A stretch of 49,819 bases of DNA from Nitriliruptoraceae bacterium. GTDB taxonomy: Bacteria; Actinomycetota; Nitriliruptoria; Nitriliruptorales; Nitriliruptoraceae. The DNA lies in the NCBI GenBank assembly GCA_003565155.1, contig PXDB01000020.1, positions 1 to 49,819 of the forward strand, read 5' to 3'. The notes under the pieces were generated by a model, which saw nothing but the letters and a program-made list of their open reading frames with translations, was not told the DNA's origin and did no database searches. Positions 15,779-24,466 of this stretch are shown piece by piece; within the stretch, counting starts at the first letter, position 1; every line of letters begins with the position of its first letter. Both the position numbers and the translations under genes were made by a program.

Positions 15779-18700
15779 GTGGAGCCAGCAGCGATCATCG
15801 GTGTGAGCGCGGTCCTCCCGGACGCGCCGGACGCGACGGCCTTCTGGGCCAACATCGCGGGCAGCCGGTACTCCATCAGCGAGGTCGACCCGGAGCGGTG
15901 GGACCCGGCGCTGTACTACGCCGAGGAGGCGGCGCCGGACAAGACCTACTCCAAGATCGGTGGCTGGTGCCGCGACTGGGAGTGGGACCCGATGGGGTGG
16001 CGGATGCCGATCCCGCCCAAGGTCTCCGAGGCGATGGATGACTCGCAGAAGTGGGCGGTGAACTGCACCCGTGAGCTGCTGGCCGACCACGGCAAGGAGA
16101 TCGACCGCGACCGCACCGCGGTGATCGTCGGTAACGCCATGGGCGGGGAGAAGCACTACGAGACCGCGCTGCGCATCTCCGCGCCCGAGGTGGTGCGGTG
16201 GCTGCAGGGCACGGAGGCCTTCGGTGGGTTGCCCGCCGACGTGCAGCAGCGGATGGCCGCAGAGCTGATGGCGACCATGGGCGCCGCGCTGCCGCCGGTC
16301 ACCGAGGACTCGATGCCGGGGGAGCTCGGCAACGTGCTCGCGGGCCGGATCGCGAACCTGTTCAACCTCCACGGACCCAACTACATCACCGACGCCGCCT
16401 GCGCGTCCGCCATGGCGGCGATCGACGCTGCCATCGGCGGGCTGAACGCCGGCGACTTCGACACCGTCATCACCGGCGGCGTCGACCGCAACAACGGCGC
16501 GTCCAGCTTCATCAAGTTCTGCGCGATCGGTGCGCTGTCCGCCACGGGCACCTACCCCTTCGACGCCCGGGCCAACGGCTTCGTCATGGGGGAGGGTGGC
16601 GCCCTGTTCCTCCTCAAGCGCCTCTCGGACGCGGAGCGCGACGGCGATCGCATCTACGCGGTGATCCGTTCGGTCGCCGGTGCCAGCGACGGCAAGGGCA
16701 AGGGCATCACCGCCCCCAACCCCGTCGGGCAGCGCCTGGCGGTGGAGCGTGCGTGGGCAGCCTCGGGCGTCCACCCGGGTGAGTGCAGCCTCATCGAGGC
16801 GCACGGCACGTCCACACGGGTCGGCGACGTCGTCGAGGTGGGCGCGATCGGCGACGCCTTCGACGGGGCCGACCTCGCCCGCGGCAGCGTGGCGCTCGGC
16901 TCCGTGAAGTCCAACATCGGCCACCTGAAGGCCGCCGCTGGCGCTGCGGGACTGCTCAAGACCGCGCTGGCCATCCACCACGCCAAGCTCCCGCCGAGCC
17001 TGAACTTCGCCACCCCCAACCCCAACATCGACTGGTCCGTCTCGCCCTTCACCGTCAACACCGAGCTGCGGGACTGGGAGGTCCCCGCCGGCCAGGTCCG
17101 CACCGCCGGGGTCAGCGCCTTCGGGTTCGGTGGTACCAACTTCCACATGGTCGTGGAGGAGTACCAGCCGGGACGGGTCCCGCCCGCGGACCGTGCACAG
17201 GTCCACACCAGCGCGGTCGCCCCTGCCACGGCGGGCACGCCGGCAACGACCGCCGCACCGGCCACCGCCGCAGCACCCGAGCCGAAGGCCCCGCTGCGCG
17301 GTGCCGCGGTGCTCGGCGCACACGACGAGGCCGGTCTCAAGCAGCGGCTGCAGGAGTTGGCCGACGCCGCCGCCCGCGGCGAGACACCCCCGGTCCAGGC
17401 GCCTCTGGCCGAGGACCTCGCAGCCACCGAGCGCGTCGCCATCGACTTCGCCGACGCCGACGATCTGGCCGACAAGGCCGGTGCTGCGCTGAAGGCGGTC
17501 GACGCACCGGCGCTCTGGAAGCCCCTGCGCAGCCGTGGGGTCTTCCGGGGCCGGGGACCCGCGGCCAAGGTCGCCTTCCTCTACCCGGGGCAGGGCTCGC
17601 AGTACGTGAACATGCTGAAGGGCATGGCCGCGCGCGACCCGATCGTGGCAGCCACCTACGAGGAAGCCGACGCGGCCATGCGGTCGTTCATCGACCGGCC
17701 GCTGTCCAGCTACATCCTGCTCGAGGACGACGACCCGGACCGCAAGGCCCAGGCCGAGCTCGAGCTGATGGCCACCGAGATCACCCAGCCGGCGATGCTC
17801 ACCGCCGACGAGGCGCTGACCCGGATGCTGGCCGCCTACGGCATCACCCCGGACATGGTCATGGGGCACAGCCTGGGTGAGTACGCGGCGCTGGTGTCCG
17901 CCCGTTCGCTGACCTTCGCCGCGGCGCTGGAGGCCGTGAGCGCCCGCGGGCACGAGATGGCCAGCATCGAGGTGGACGATCACGGCAAGATGGCCGCGGT
18001 CTTCGCGCCCGTGGAGGAGATCCAGCGCATCGCCGACGAGACCGACGGCTACGTGGTGCTCGCCAACGTCAACTCCACATCGCAGTCGGTGCTCGGCGGC
18101 GCGTCCGCCGCGGTCGAGGCTGCCGTGGCCACCTGCGAGGAGCGCGGGTTCACCACCTTCATGCTGCCCGTGAGCCACGCCTTCCACACGTCGATCGTCG
18201 CCGATGCGAGCGAACCGCTGCGTCGCAGCCTCGAGCGCCTCGAACTCCGGGCGCCCGAGCTGCCCGTGGTCTCCAACGTCACCGGCGGCTTCTACCCCAC
18301 CGGCGACGACGCGCGGGAGCGGATGCTGGAGCTGCTCGCCGAGCAGGTCGCCTCGCCGGTGCAGTTCGTCACCGGCCTCAAGAGCCTGCGCGAGGCCGGC
18401 GCCGAGCTGTTCGTCGAGGTCGGCCCGAAGCGTGCGCTCCAGGGCCTGGCCAGCGACGTGCTCGGTGACGACGAGGTCGTGAACCTGTTCACCAACCACC
18501 CGAAGTTCTCCGACGAGGCCGCGTTCAACCAGGCGCTCTGTGGCCTGTACGCCGCCGGTCTCGGAACCGGCCGTGTGCCCGCGCCTACGCCTGTCGAGGT
18601 GGCCCCGGCCGCTGCGGCACCCGTCGCTCCCGCCCCCGCCCCTGCCGCTGCGGCACCCGCAGCCGCGCCCGCAACCCCCGCCCCAACCGCGATGGAGCCG

Positions 18701-21700
18701 AGCCACATGTCGGAGACCGATCGTTCCTACCTCGAGCTCGGCCGCGCCCTGGGGTCCTTCCTGGAGCGCGCCGGCTCGCTCGCCGCCCCGGCGGCGGCAC
18801 CGGCCGCCGCGACCGCCCCCGGCCGGCCGGCCAGCCAGGACCCCGTCGCCATCACCGGCGCCTCGCTCGGGCTGCCCGGCACGCCGCGGGTGTTCGACGA
18901 CCACCAGATCGCCCGCATCCTCGGTGGTGAGCAGTTCATCACGCCCATCCCCGACGGCGTCCGCCAGGAGATCGCCAACCGGCGCATCACCCGGTTGGTC
19001 AAGGGCGATGACGGACAGGCCAGCTTCGAGACCATCGACGATCCCGCCGCCGTGATCAAGCTGGCGGCGCAGGCCGGCGCCCTCGAACTGGCGGCGGAGT
19101 TCGGGATCGAGCCCGAGCGCGCCAAGGCGTTCGGCTGGTCCACCCAGCTGGCGATCGGCGCGGGGGTGGACGCGCTGCGTGACGCCGGGATCCCGATCGT
19201 CCAGCGCTACCGCACCACCGGTGTCGGCAGCCAGCTGCCCGACCGGTGGGGCCTGCCCGACGCGATGCAGGACGACACCGGGGTGATCTTCGCCAGCGCC
19301 TTCCCCGGCATGGAGGAGATCACCGACGAGGTGACCCGCTTCGAGCAGGACGCCGCACGCCGGCAGCAACGCGACCAGCTGGCATCGGTGCGCGACCGGG
19401 TCGCCGCCGCGAGCCCCGACAGCGCGGCGCTGGCCGAGCTCGACAGCGAGCTCGCGGCACTGGACCGCCGTATCGAGGAGGAGGCCTACGACTTCGACCG
19501 CCGGTTCCTGTTCCGGGTGCTGTCGATGGGGCACTCGCAGTTCGCTGAGCTGATCGGCGCCCGCGGCCCCAACACCCAGATCAACGCCGCCTGCGCCTCC
19601 ACCACCCAGGCCGTCGCCCTGGCGGAGGACTGGATCCGCGCGGGACGGTGCCGTCGCGTGGTGATCGTCGCCGCCGACGACGCCTCCTCCCGTGCGCTGC
19701 TGCCCTGGATCGGGGCTGGCTTCCTCGCCTCGGGTGCGGCCGCCACCGACGAGCGGGTCGAGGACGCCGCGCTGCCCTTCGACCGGCGTCGCCACGGCAT
19801 GCTGCTCGGCATGGGCGCCGCCGGCATCGTCGTGGAGTCCGCGGAGGCCGCCCGCGAGCGGGGTATCACCCCGATCTGCGAGGTGCTCGGCGCCACCACG
19901 GCCAACAGCGCCTTCCACGGCACCCGTCTCGACCTCGACCACATCGGCCAGGTGATGGAGGACGTGGTCGGCCAGGCCGAGGCCCGCGGGGTGTCGCGAC
20001 AGGCGATCGCACCGGACACGGTCTTCGTCTCCCACGAGACCTACACCCCGGCGCGCGGTGGCAGCGCCTCCGCGGAGATCCACGCGCTCAAGCAGGTCTT
20101 CGGCGCGGCCGCGGACCGGATCGTCATCGCCAACACCAAGGGCGTCACCGGACACCCGATGGGCGTCGGCGTGGAGGACGTTGTCGCCATCAAGGCCCTG
20201 GAAACGGGCGTGGTCCCGCCGGTACCGAACTACCGGGAGGTCGATCCGGAGCTCGGACAGCTCAACCTGTCCCGCGGTGGGTCCTACGACGTCAACTACG
20301 CGCTGCGGTTGGCAGCCGGGTTCGGTTCGCAGATCTCCATGATGCTGCTGCGCTGGACCCCGACGCCCGACCGGCAACGGCGTGCACCCGACAACCTCGG
20401 CTTCACCTACCGGGTGACCGACCCGGCCGCCTACCGCGGCTGGCTGGCCCGCATGGTGGGCCGCGAGGAGGTCGACCTCGAGGTCAAGAGCCGGTGGCTG
20501 CGCGTGGTGGACACCGGCCCGGCCGGCCAGGCCCACAGCCCCGGTTCCACCCGGGTGGAGGTGCCGACGGCCGGCGCCGCGCCGGCGGCAGCGGCCAGCG
20601 CCCCGGCACCGGCACCGGCCAGCCCCGCCCCGCCGGCGGCCAGCGCGCCGCCGGAGCCCGCGGCACCGGAGGTGCCGGCCGGCGATCCGCTCGAGGAGCG
20701 CATCCTCGCCCTGGTCGCGGACCAGACGGGCTACCCACCGGAGATGCTCGACCTGGAGCTGGACCTCGAGGCCGACCTCGGGGTGGACACCGTCAAGCAG
20801 GCGGAGCTGTTCGTCGCGGTCCGTGAGCTGTTCGACATCGAGCGGGACGACTCGCTGAAGCTCAGGGACTACCCGAGCCTCAACCACGTCATCGGGTTCG
20901 TACGGGATCGTGCGCCGGCAGAGGTGCTCGCGTCCCTGGCGCCTGCCGCCCCCGCCACCGCCGCGCCCGCGGCGCCGGCACCCGCAGCCGCGCCACCGTC
21001 TGACGAACCCGCCGGTGACCCCGTCGAGGCGGCGATCCTCGAGCTGGTCGCGGAGCAGACGGGCTACCCACCGGACATGCTCGACCTGGAACTGGACCTC
21101 GAGGCCGACCTCGGGGTGGACACCGTCAAGCAGGCGGAGCTGTTCGTCGCGGTCCGTGAGACCTTCGACATCGAGCGGGACGACTCCCTGCAACTGCGCG
21201 ACTACCCCACCTTGAGCCACGTCATCGGGTTCGTGCGTGACCGGGCCCCCGCAGCGGTGCTGGATGCACTCGCACCGGCGGCACCCGCCGCCGCGCCCGC
21301 GCCGGCGGCGCCCGCCCCGGCCACCGCTCCTGCACCGGCCGCGGCGGCTGCGCCCGCGGAGGACCCCGTCGTGGCGGAGATCCTCGGCTTGGTCTCGGAG
21401 CAGACCGGCTATCCGCCGGAGATGCTGGACCTGGAGCTCGACCTCGAGGCCGACCTCGGGATCGACACGGTCAAGCAGGCGGAGCTGTTCGTGGCGGTGC
21501 GTGACCGCTACGACATCGAGCGGGACGACTCGCTGCAGCTGCGGGACTACCCGACGCTCAACGACGTGATCGGGTTCGTCCGCGACCGTGTCCCCGACCT
21601 CGCGGCCCCGGCGGCAGCTGCCCCCGCAGCGACGCCCGCGACGGCCACCGGCGACGCACCAGCCGACGCAGCAACCGACCCCGTCGAGGCGGAGATCCTC

Positions 21701-24466
21701 GGCCTGGTCTCGGAGCAGACCGGCTACCCGCCGGAGATGCTGGACCTGGAGCTGGACCTCGAGGCCGACCTCGGGATCGACACGGTGAAGCAGGCGGAGC
21801 TGTTCGTGGCGGTGCGTGAGCGCTACGACATCGAGCGGGACGACTCGCTGCAGCTGCGGGACTACCCGACCCTCGCCCACGTCATCGGGTTCGTCCGGGA
21901 CCGGGCACCAGAGGCCGCCGCACCGGCGGCCGCGGAGGCCCCCGCGGCGACGACCGCACCGACCGCCGGTGCCGACCCCGTCGACACCTCGCGGTTCCCA
22001 CGGCGCGTGCCGGTCCCGGTCCTGCGTCCGGCGACCGAGCTGTGCGTGCCCACCGGACTCGACCTGGACGGCGCCCGCCTGGTGCTGCTGCCCGACACCT
22101 CCGGTGCCGCCGACCAGCTCGCGGCGGCACTGGCGGAGCACGGCGCCGAGGTGTTGACCGCCCCGGCCGCGCCGAGCGCAGAGGAACTGAACGAGCAGCT
22201 GGAGGCCTGGCAGCAGGAGGCACCGATCAGCGGCGTCATCGGGCTCGCCGGGCTGGACCTCGCACCCTTCGACGAACTCGACGCCGACGGCTGGCGCGAG
22301 GGGCTCAGGGTCCGGGTCAAGCTGCTGGCCGAGACCGCGCGGACGCTGTACGACCAGCTGGAGGCGGGCGCGGCCTTCGTGACCGCGACGCGCCTCGGTG
22401 GTCGGTTCGGCTACGACCAGGACGGTGCGAGCGACGTGCTCGGCGGTGCTGTCAGCGGCTTCACCAAGGCGCTGGCCCGCGAGCGGGAGGATGCGATCGT
22501 CAAGGTGGTGGACAACGCCGCCGACGACGACGTGGCCGTGATCGTCAGCCGGCTCGTCGCCGAGCTGCAGTCCGACCCCGGCGTGGTCGAGGTCGGCTAC
22601 GTCGACGACGCCCGCTACAGCATCGGCTTGGAGGAGCGCGACACCACGCCGGACGAGGCCCGCGCCCTCAGCCCCGACGACGTGTTCGTGGTCACGGGTG
22701 CCGCCGGCAGCATCGTCAGCGCCATCACCAACGACCTGGCCACGGGTGCCGGCGGTGGGACCTTCCACCTGCTGGACCTCACGCCCGAACCCGACCGCGA
22801 GGACGCGGACCTGGTCCGCTTCGTCGAGGACCTCGACGGGCTCAAGGCCGACCTCGCCCAGCGGATGAAGGACAGCGGGGAGAAGGCGACCCCGGCGAAG
22901 GTCAACCGGGCGCTGGCGGGGATCGAGCGGTCCCGTGCCGCGCTGGACACCATCCTGGCGGTGGAGGCCGCGGGCGGCACCGCCCACTGGCACCAGGTCG
23001 ACCTCACCGACGGCGACGCCGTCGGGGCCGCCATGGCCGCCGCGACGGACACCACGGGCCGGATCGACGTGCTCCTGCACGCCGGTGGGCTGGAGATCAG
23101 CCACTTCCTCCCCGACAAGCCCCAGAAGGAGTACGACCTGGTCTTCGACGTCAAGGCCGACGGCATGTTCCACTGCCTGCGCGGTCTCGGTGACGCGGAG
23201 CTCGGCAACCTGGTGGTGTTCAGCTCGATCGCCGGCCGGTTCGGCAACGGCGGGCAGACCGACTACAGCGCCGCCAACGACCTGCTGTGCAAGACGGTGG
23301 CCGCCCTGCCGCGACTGCGGCCGGGCGCCCGCGGGATCGCCCTGGACTGGACAGCCTGGGGTGGGATCGGCATGGCCACCCGCGGCTCCATCCCGAAGAT
23401 GATGGAGTTCGCCGGGATCGACATGCTGCCGCCGGAGATCGGCATCCCGATCGTCCGTCACGAGGTGGAAGCAGCCGGTGACGGCGGGGAGTCCGTGGTC
23501 GCCGGTGCCCTCGGCCTGCTGCTCGAGGAACGGCACACCACCGGCGGGCTGGACCCCGCCGCCCTCCTGGCCAGCGTCGACGCCCGGGGCCCGATGCTCG
23601 GGCAGCCGGTGGCGGTCACCCTCGCCGAAGGGTTGGTGACCGAGGTCGAGCTCGACGCGACGCAGCCCTTCCTGGACGATCACCGCATCGACGACACCCC
23701 GGTGCTGCCCGGTGTGATGAGCGTGGAGAGCTTCGCGCAGGCCGCGCAGCTGCTGGCGCCCGACCACCACGTGGTCGCGGTGGAGGACGTCGCCTTCGAC
23801 GCCCCCTTCAAGCTGTACCGCGATGAGCCGCGACGGGCACGCGTCAGTGCCCGCCTCACCCCGGGGCCGGACGACACGTTGGTGGCGCAGTGCAACCTCA
23901 TCGGGCAGCGGACCCTGGCCAACGGCACGGAACAGGTCACCGAGCACGCCAGCGGACGGGTGATCCTCGCGCCGACGGCACCCGAGTCGCCCGCCGGCAC
24001 GTTGCCGTCCACCGACGTGGACACGACGGTGGCGGCGCAGGACATCTACCGGATCTACTTCCACGGCCCGACCTACCAGGTACTGGCGTCGGCATGGGCC
24101 GAGGACGGCGAGGCCGTCGGTGCCCTGGCCGACGACCTGCCGGCGAACCACGACCCCGCGGATGCGCCGACGGTCACCGCGCCACGGCTGCTGGAGCTCT
24201 GCTTCCAGGTGGCCGGCGTCCACGAGCTCGGCACCTCCCACCGGATGGCGCTACCGGCACGGATCGAGCGCCTCGAGGTGTTCGGACCGATGGGTGACGA
24301 CGCCCCCTGCTGGGCGGTAGCCGCCCCCGACGAGGAGGGTGCTGATGCCGAGGTGGTGGACGCCGAAGGTCGTGTGCGGCTGCGCCTGCACGGTTACGGC
24401 ACGACGGTGCTGCCGGACGGCCCCGACGAGCAGCTCCTGGCCCCCCTCAGCGCGGCGATGCGATGA
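15779..24466 (+). CDS. PUFA-synthase-like type I megasynthase: KS-AT-KS-ACP-ACP-ACP-ACP-KR-DH
   Basis: 2,895 residues from a GTG with AGGAAAGG 8 bases upstream. KS1 (about 1-460) has Cys208, His342 (EAHGTST) and His382. AT (595-915) has Ser698 in GHSLGE and HAFH at 800-803, which indicates malonyl specificity. After an Ala/Pro linker, KS2 (1020-1535) has Cys1272, His1419 and His1459, plus a charged helical insert before the Cys. Four ACP-like domains follow, separated by Ala/Pro linkers, each with LG(V/I)DTVKQ: the attachment serine is threonine (1671, 1782, 1897, 2002). KR has a structural half (2090-2300) and a catalytic half with Ser2483 and Tyr2496. The end is a double-hotdog DH-like region with His2635 in DHRIDDTPVLPG and Glu2806 where Asp is usual. 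I see no enoyl reductase or thioesterase. It probably builds a long acyl chain, but the product is unknown. Confidence 0.9.
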   Translation: MEPAAIIGVSAVLPDAPDATAFWANIAGSRYSISEVDPERWDPALYYAEEAAPDKTYSKIGGWCRDWEWDPMGWRMPIPPKVSEAMDDSQKWAVNCTRELLADHGKEIDRDRTAVIVGNAMGGEKHYETALRISAPEVVRWLQGTEAFGGLPADVQQRMAAELMATMGAALPPVTEDSMPGELGNVLAGRIANLFNLHGPNYITDAACASAMAAIDAAIGGLNAGDFDTVITGGVDRNNGASSFIKFCAIGALSATGTYPFDARANGFVMGEGGALFLLKRLSDAERDGDRIYAVIRSVAGASDGKGKGITAPNPVGQRLAVERAWAASGVHPGECSLIEAHGTSTRVGDVVEVGAIGDAFDGADLARGSVALGSVKSNIGHLKAAAGAAGLLKTALAIHHAKLPPSLNFATPNPNIDWSVSPFTVNTELRDWEVPAGQVRTAGVSAFGFGGTNFHMVVEEYQPGRVPPADRAQVHTSAVAPATAGTPATTAAPATAAAPEPKAPLRGAAVLGAHDEAGLKQRLQELADAAARGETPPVQAPLAEDLAATERVAIDFADADDLADKAGAALKAVDAPALWKPLRSRGVFRGRGPAAKVAFLYPGQGSQYVNMLKGMAARDPIVAATYEEADAAMRSFIDRPLSSYILLEDDDPDRKAQAELELMATEITQPAMLTADEALTRMLAAYGITPDMVMGHSLGEYAALVSARSLTFAAALEAVSARGHEMASIEVDDHGKMAAVFAPVEEIQRIADETDGYVVLANVNSTSQSVLGGASAAVEAAVATCEERGFTTFMLPVSHAFHTSIVADASEPLRRSLERLELRAPELPVVSNVTGGFYPTGDDARERMLELLAEQVASPVQFVTGLKSLREAGAELFVEVGPKRALQGLASDVLGDDEVVNLFTNHPKFSDEAAFNQALCGLYAAGLGTGRVPAPTPVEVAPAAAAPVAPAPAPAAAAPAAAPATPAPTAMEPSHMSETDRSYLELGRALGSFLERAGSLAAPAAAPAAATAPGRPASQDPVAITGASLGLPGTPRVFDDHQIARILGGEQFITPIPDGVRQEIANRRITRLVKGDDGQASFETIDDPAAVIKLAAQAGALELAAEFGIEPERAKAFGWSTQLAIGAGVDALRDAGIPIVQRYRTTGVGSQLPDRWGLPDAMQDDTGVIFASAFPGMEEITDEVTRFEQDAARRQQRDQLASVRDRVAAASPDSAALAELDSELAALDRRIEEEAYDFDRRFLFRVLSMGHSQFAELIGARGPNTQINAACASTTQAVALAEDWIRAGRCRRVVIVAADDASSRALLPWIGAGFLASGAAATDERVEDAALPFDRRRHGMLLGMGAAGIVVESAEAARERGITPICEVLGATTANSAFHGTRLDLDHIGQVMEDVVGQAEARGVSRQAIAPDTVFVSHETYTPARGGSASAEIHALKQVFGAAADRIVIANTKGVTGHPMGVGVEDVVAIKALETGVVPPVPNYREVDPELGQLNLSRGGSYDVNYALRLAAGFGSQISMMLLRWTPTPDRQRRAPDNLGFTYRVTDPAAYRGWLARMVGREEVDLEVKSRWLRVVDTGPAGQAHSPGSTRVEVPTAGAAPAAAASAPAPAPASPAPPAASAPPEPAAPEVPAGDPLEERILALVADQTGYPPEMLDLELDLEADLGVDTVKQAELFVAVRELFDIERDDSLKLRDYPSLNHVIGFVRDRAPAEVLASLAPAAPATAAPAAPAPAAAPPSDEPAGDPVEAAILELVAEQTGYPPDMLDLELDLEADLGVDTVKQAELFVAVRETFDIERDDSLQLRDYPTLSHVIGFVRDRAPAAVLDALAPAAPAAAPAPAAPAPATAPAPAAAAAPAEDPVVAEILGLVSEQTGYPPEMLDLELDLEADLGIDTVKQAELFVAVRDRYDIERDDSLQLRDYPTLNDVIGFVRDRVPDLAAPAAAAPAATPATATGDAPADAATDPVEAEILGLVSEQTGYPPEMLDLELDLEADLGIDTVKQAELFVAVRERYDIERDDSLQLRDYPTLAHVIGFVRDRAPEAAAPAAAEAPAATTAPTAGADPVDTSRFPRRVPVPVLRPATELCVPTGLDLDGARLVLLPDTSGAADQLAAALAEHGAEVLTAPAAPSAEELNEQLEAWQQEAPISGVIGLAGLDLAPFDELDADGWREGLRVRVKLLAETARTLYDQLEAGAAFVTATRLGGRFGYDQDGASDVLGGAVSGFTKALAREREDAIVKVVDNAADDDVAVIVSRLVAELQSDPGVVEVGYVDDARYSIGLEERDTTPDEARALSPDDVFVVTGAAGSIVSAITNDLATGAGGGTFHLLDLTPEPDREDADLVRFVEDLDGLKADLAQRMKDSGEKATPAKVNRALAGIERSRAALDTILAVEAAGGTAHWHQVDLTDGDAVGAAMAAATDTTGRIDVLLHAGGLEISHFLPDKPQKEYDLVFDVKADGMFHCLRGLGDAELGNLVVFSSIAGRFGNGGQTDYSAANDLLCKTVAALPRLRPGARGIALDWTAWGGIGMATRGSIPKMMEFAGIDMLPPEIGIPIVRHEVEAAGDGGESVVAGALGLLLEERHTTGGLDPAALLASVDARGPMLGQPVAVTLAEGLVTEVELDATQPFLDDHRIDDTPVLPGVMSVESFAQAAQLLAPDHHVVAVEDVAFDAPFKLYRDEPRRARVSARLTPGPDDTLVAQCNLIGQRTLANGTEQVTEHASGRVILAPTAPESPAGTLPSTDVDTTVAAQDIYRIYFHGPTYQVLASAWAEDGEAVGALADDLPANHDPADAPTVTAPRLLELCFQVAGVHELGTSHRMALPARIERLEVFGPMGDDAPCWAVAAPDEEGADAEVVDAEGRVRLRLHGYGTTVLPDGPDEQLLAPLSAAMR
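20690..21910 (+). repeat. Four tandem ACP-coding repeats inside the megasynthase gene
   Basis: Four copies of a roughly 220-base ACP-coding unit, spaced 105-115 codons apart by Ala/Pro linkers. The core from the TGYPPEMLDLELDLEADLG stretch to GFVRDR is nearly invariant. Copies 1 and 2 share LGVDT, and copies 3 and 4 share LGIDT. Copies 3 and 4 are almost identical in DNA around 21440-21560 and 21735-21875, which points to recent duplication or gene conversion. The threonine codons are ACC in copies 1-2 and ACG in copies 3-4. Confidence 0.9.

Noticed and set aside
18840..20380. KS2 considered to be a chain-length factor or dead KS
   Set aside because: The active-site Cys1272 and both His residues are present at the right spacing.
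20560..21960. Regular repeats considered as a CRISPR array
   Set aside because: The repeats are protein-coding ACP units and Ala/Pro linkers in one frame, far longer than CRISPR repeats.
22680..23530. KR considered inactive because its glycine motif is TGAAGSI
   Set aside because: Catalytic Ser2483 and Tyr2496 are present with the normal 13-residue spacing, so activity remains likely.
15716..24241. Very long open frame on the minus strand opposite the megasynthase
   Set aside because: The plus strand has unmistakable KS, AT, ACP, KR and DH motifs. The antisense frame is His/Arg/Gly/Val-rich nonsense caused by high GC at third positions.
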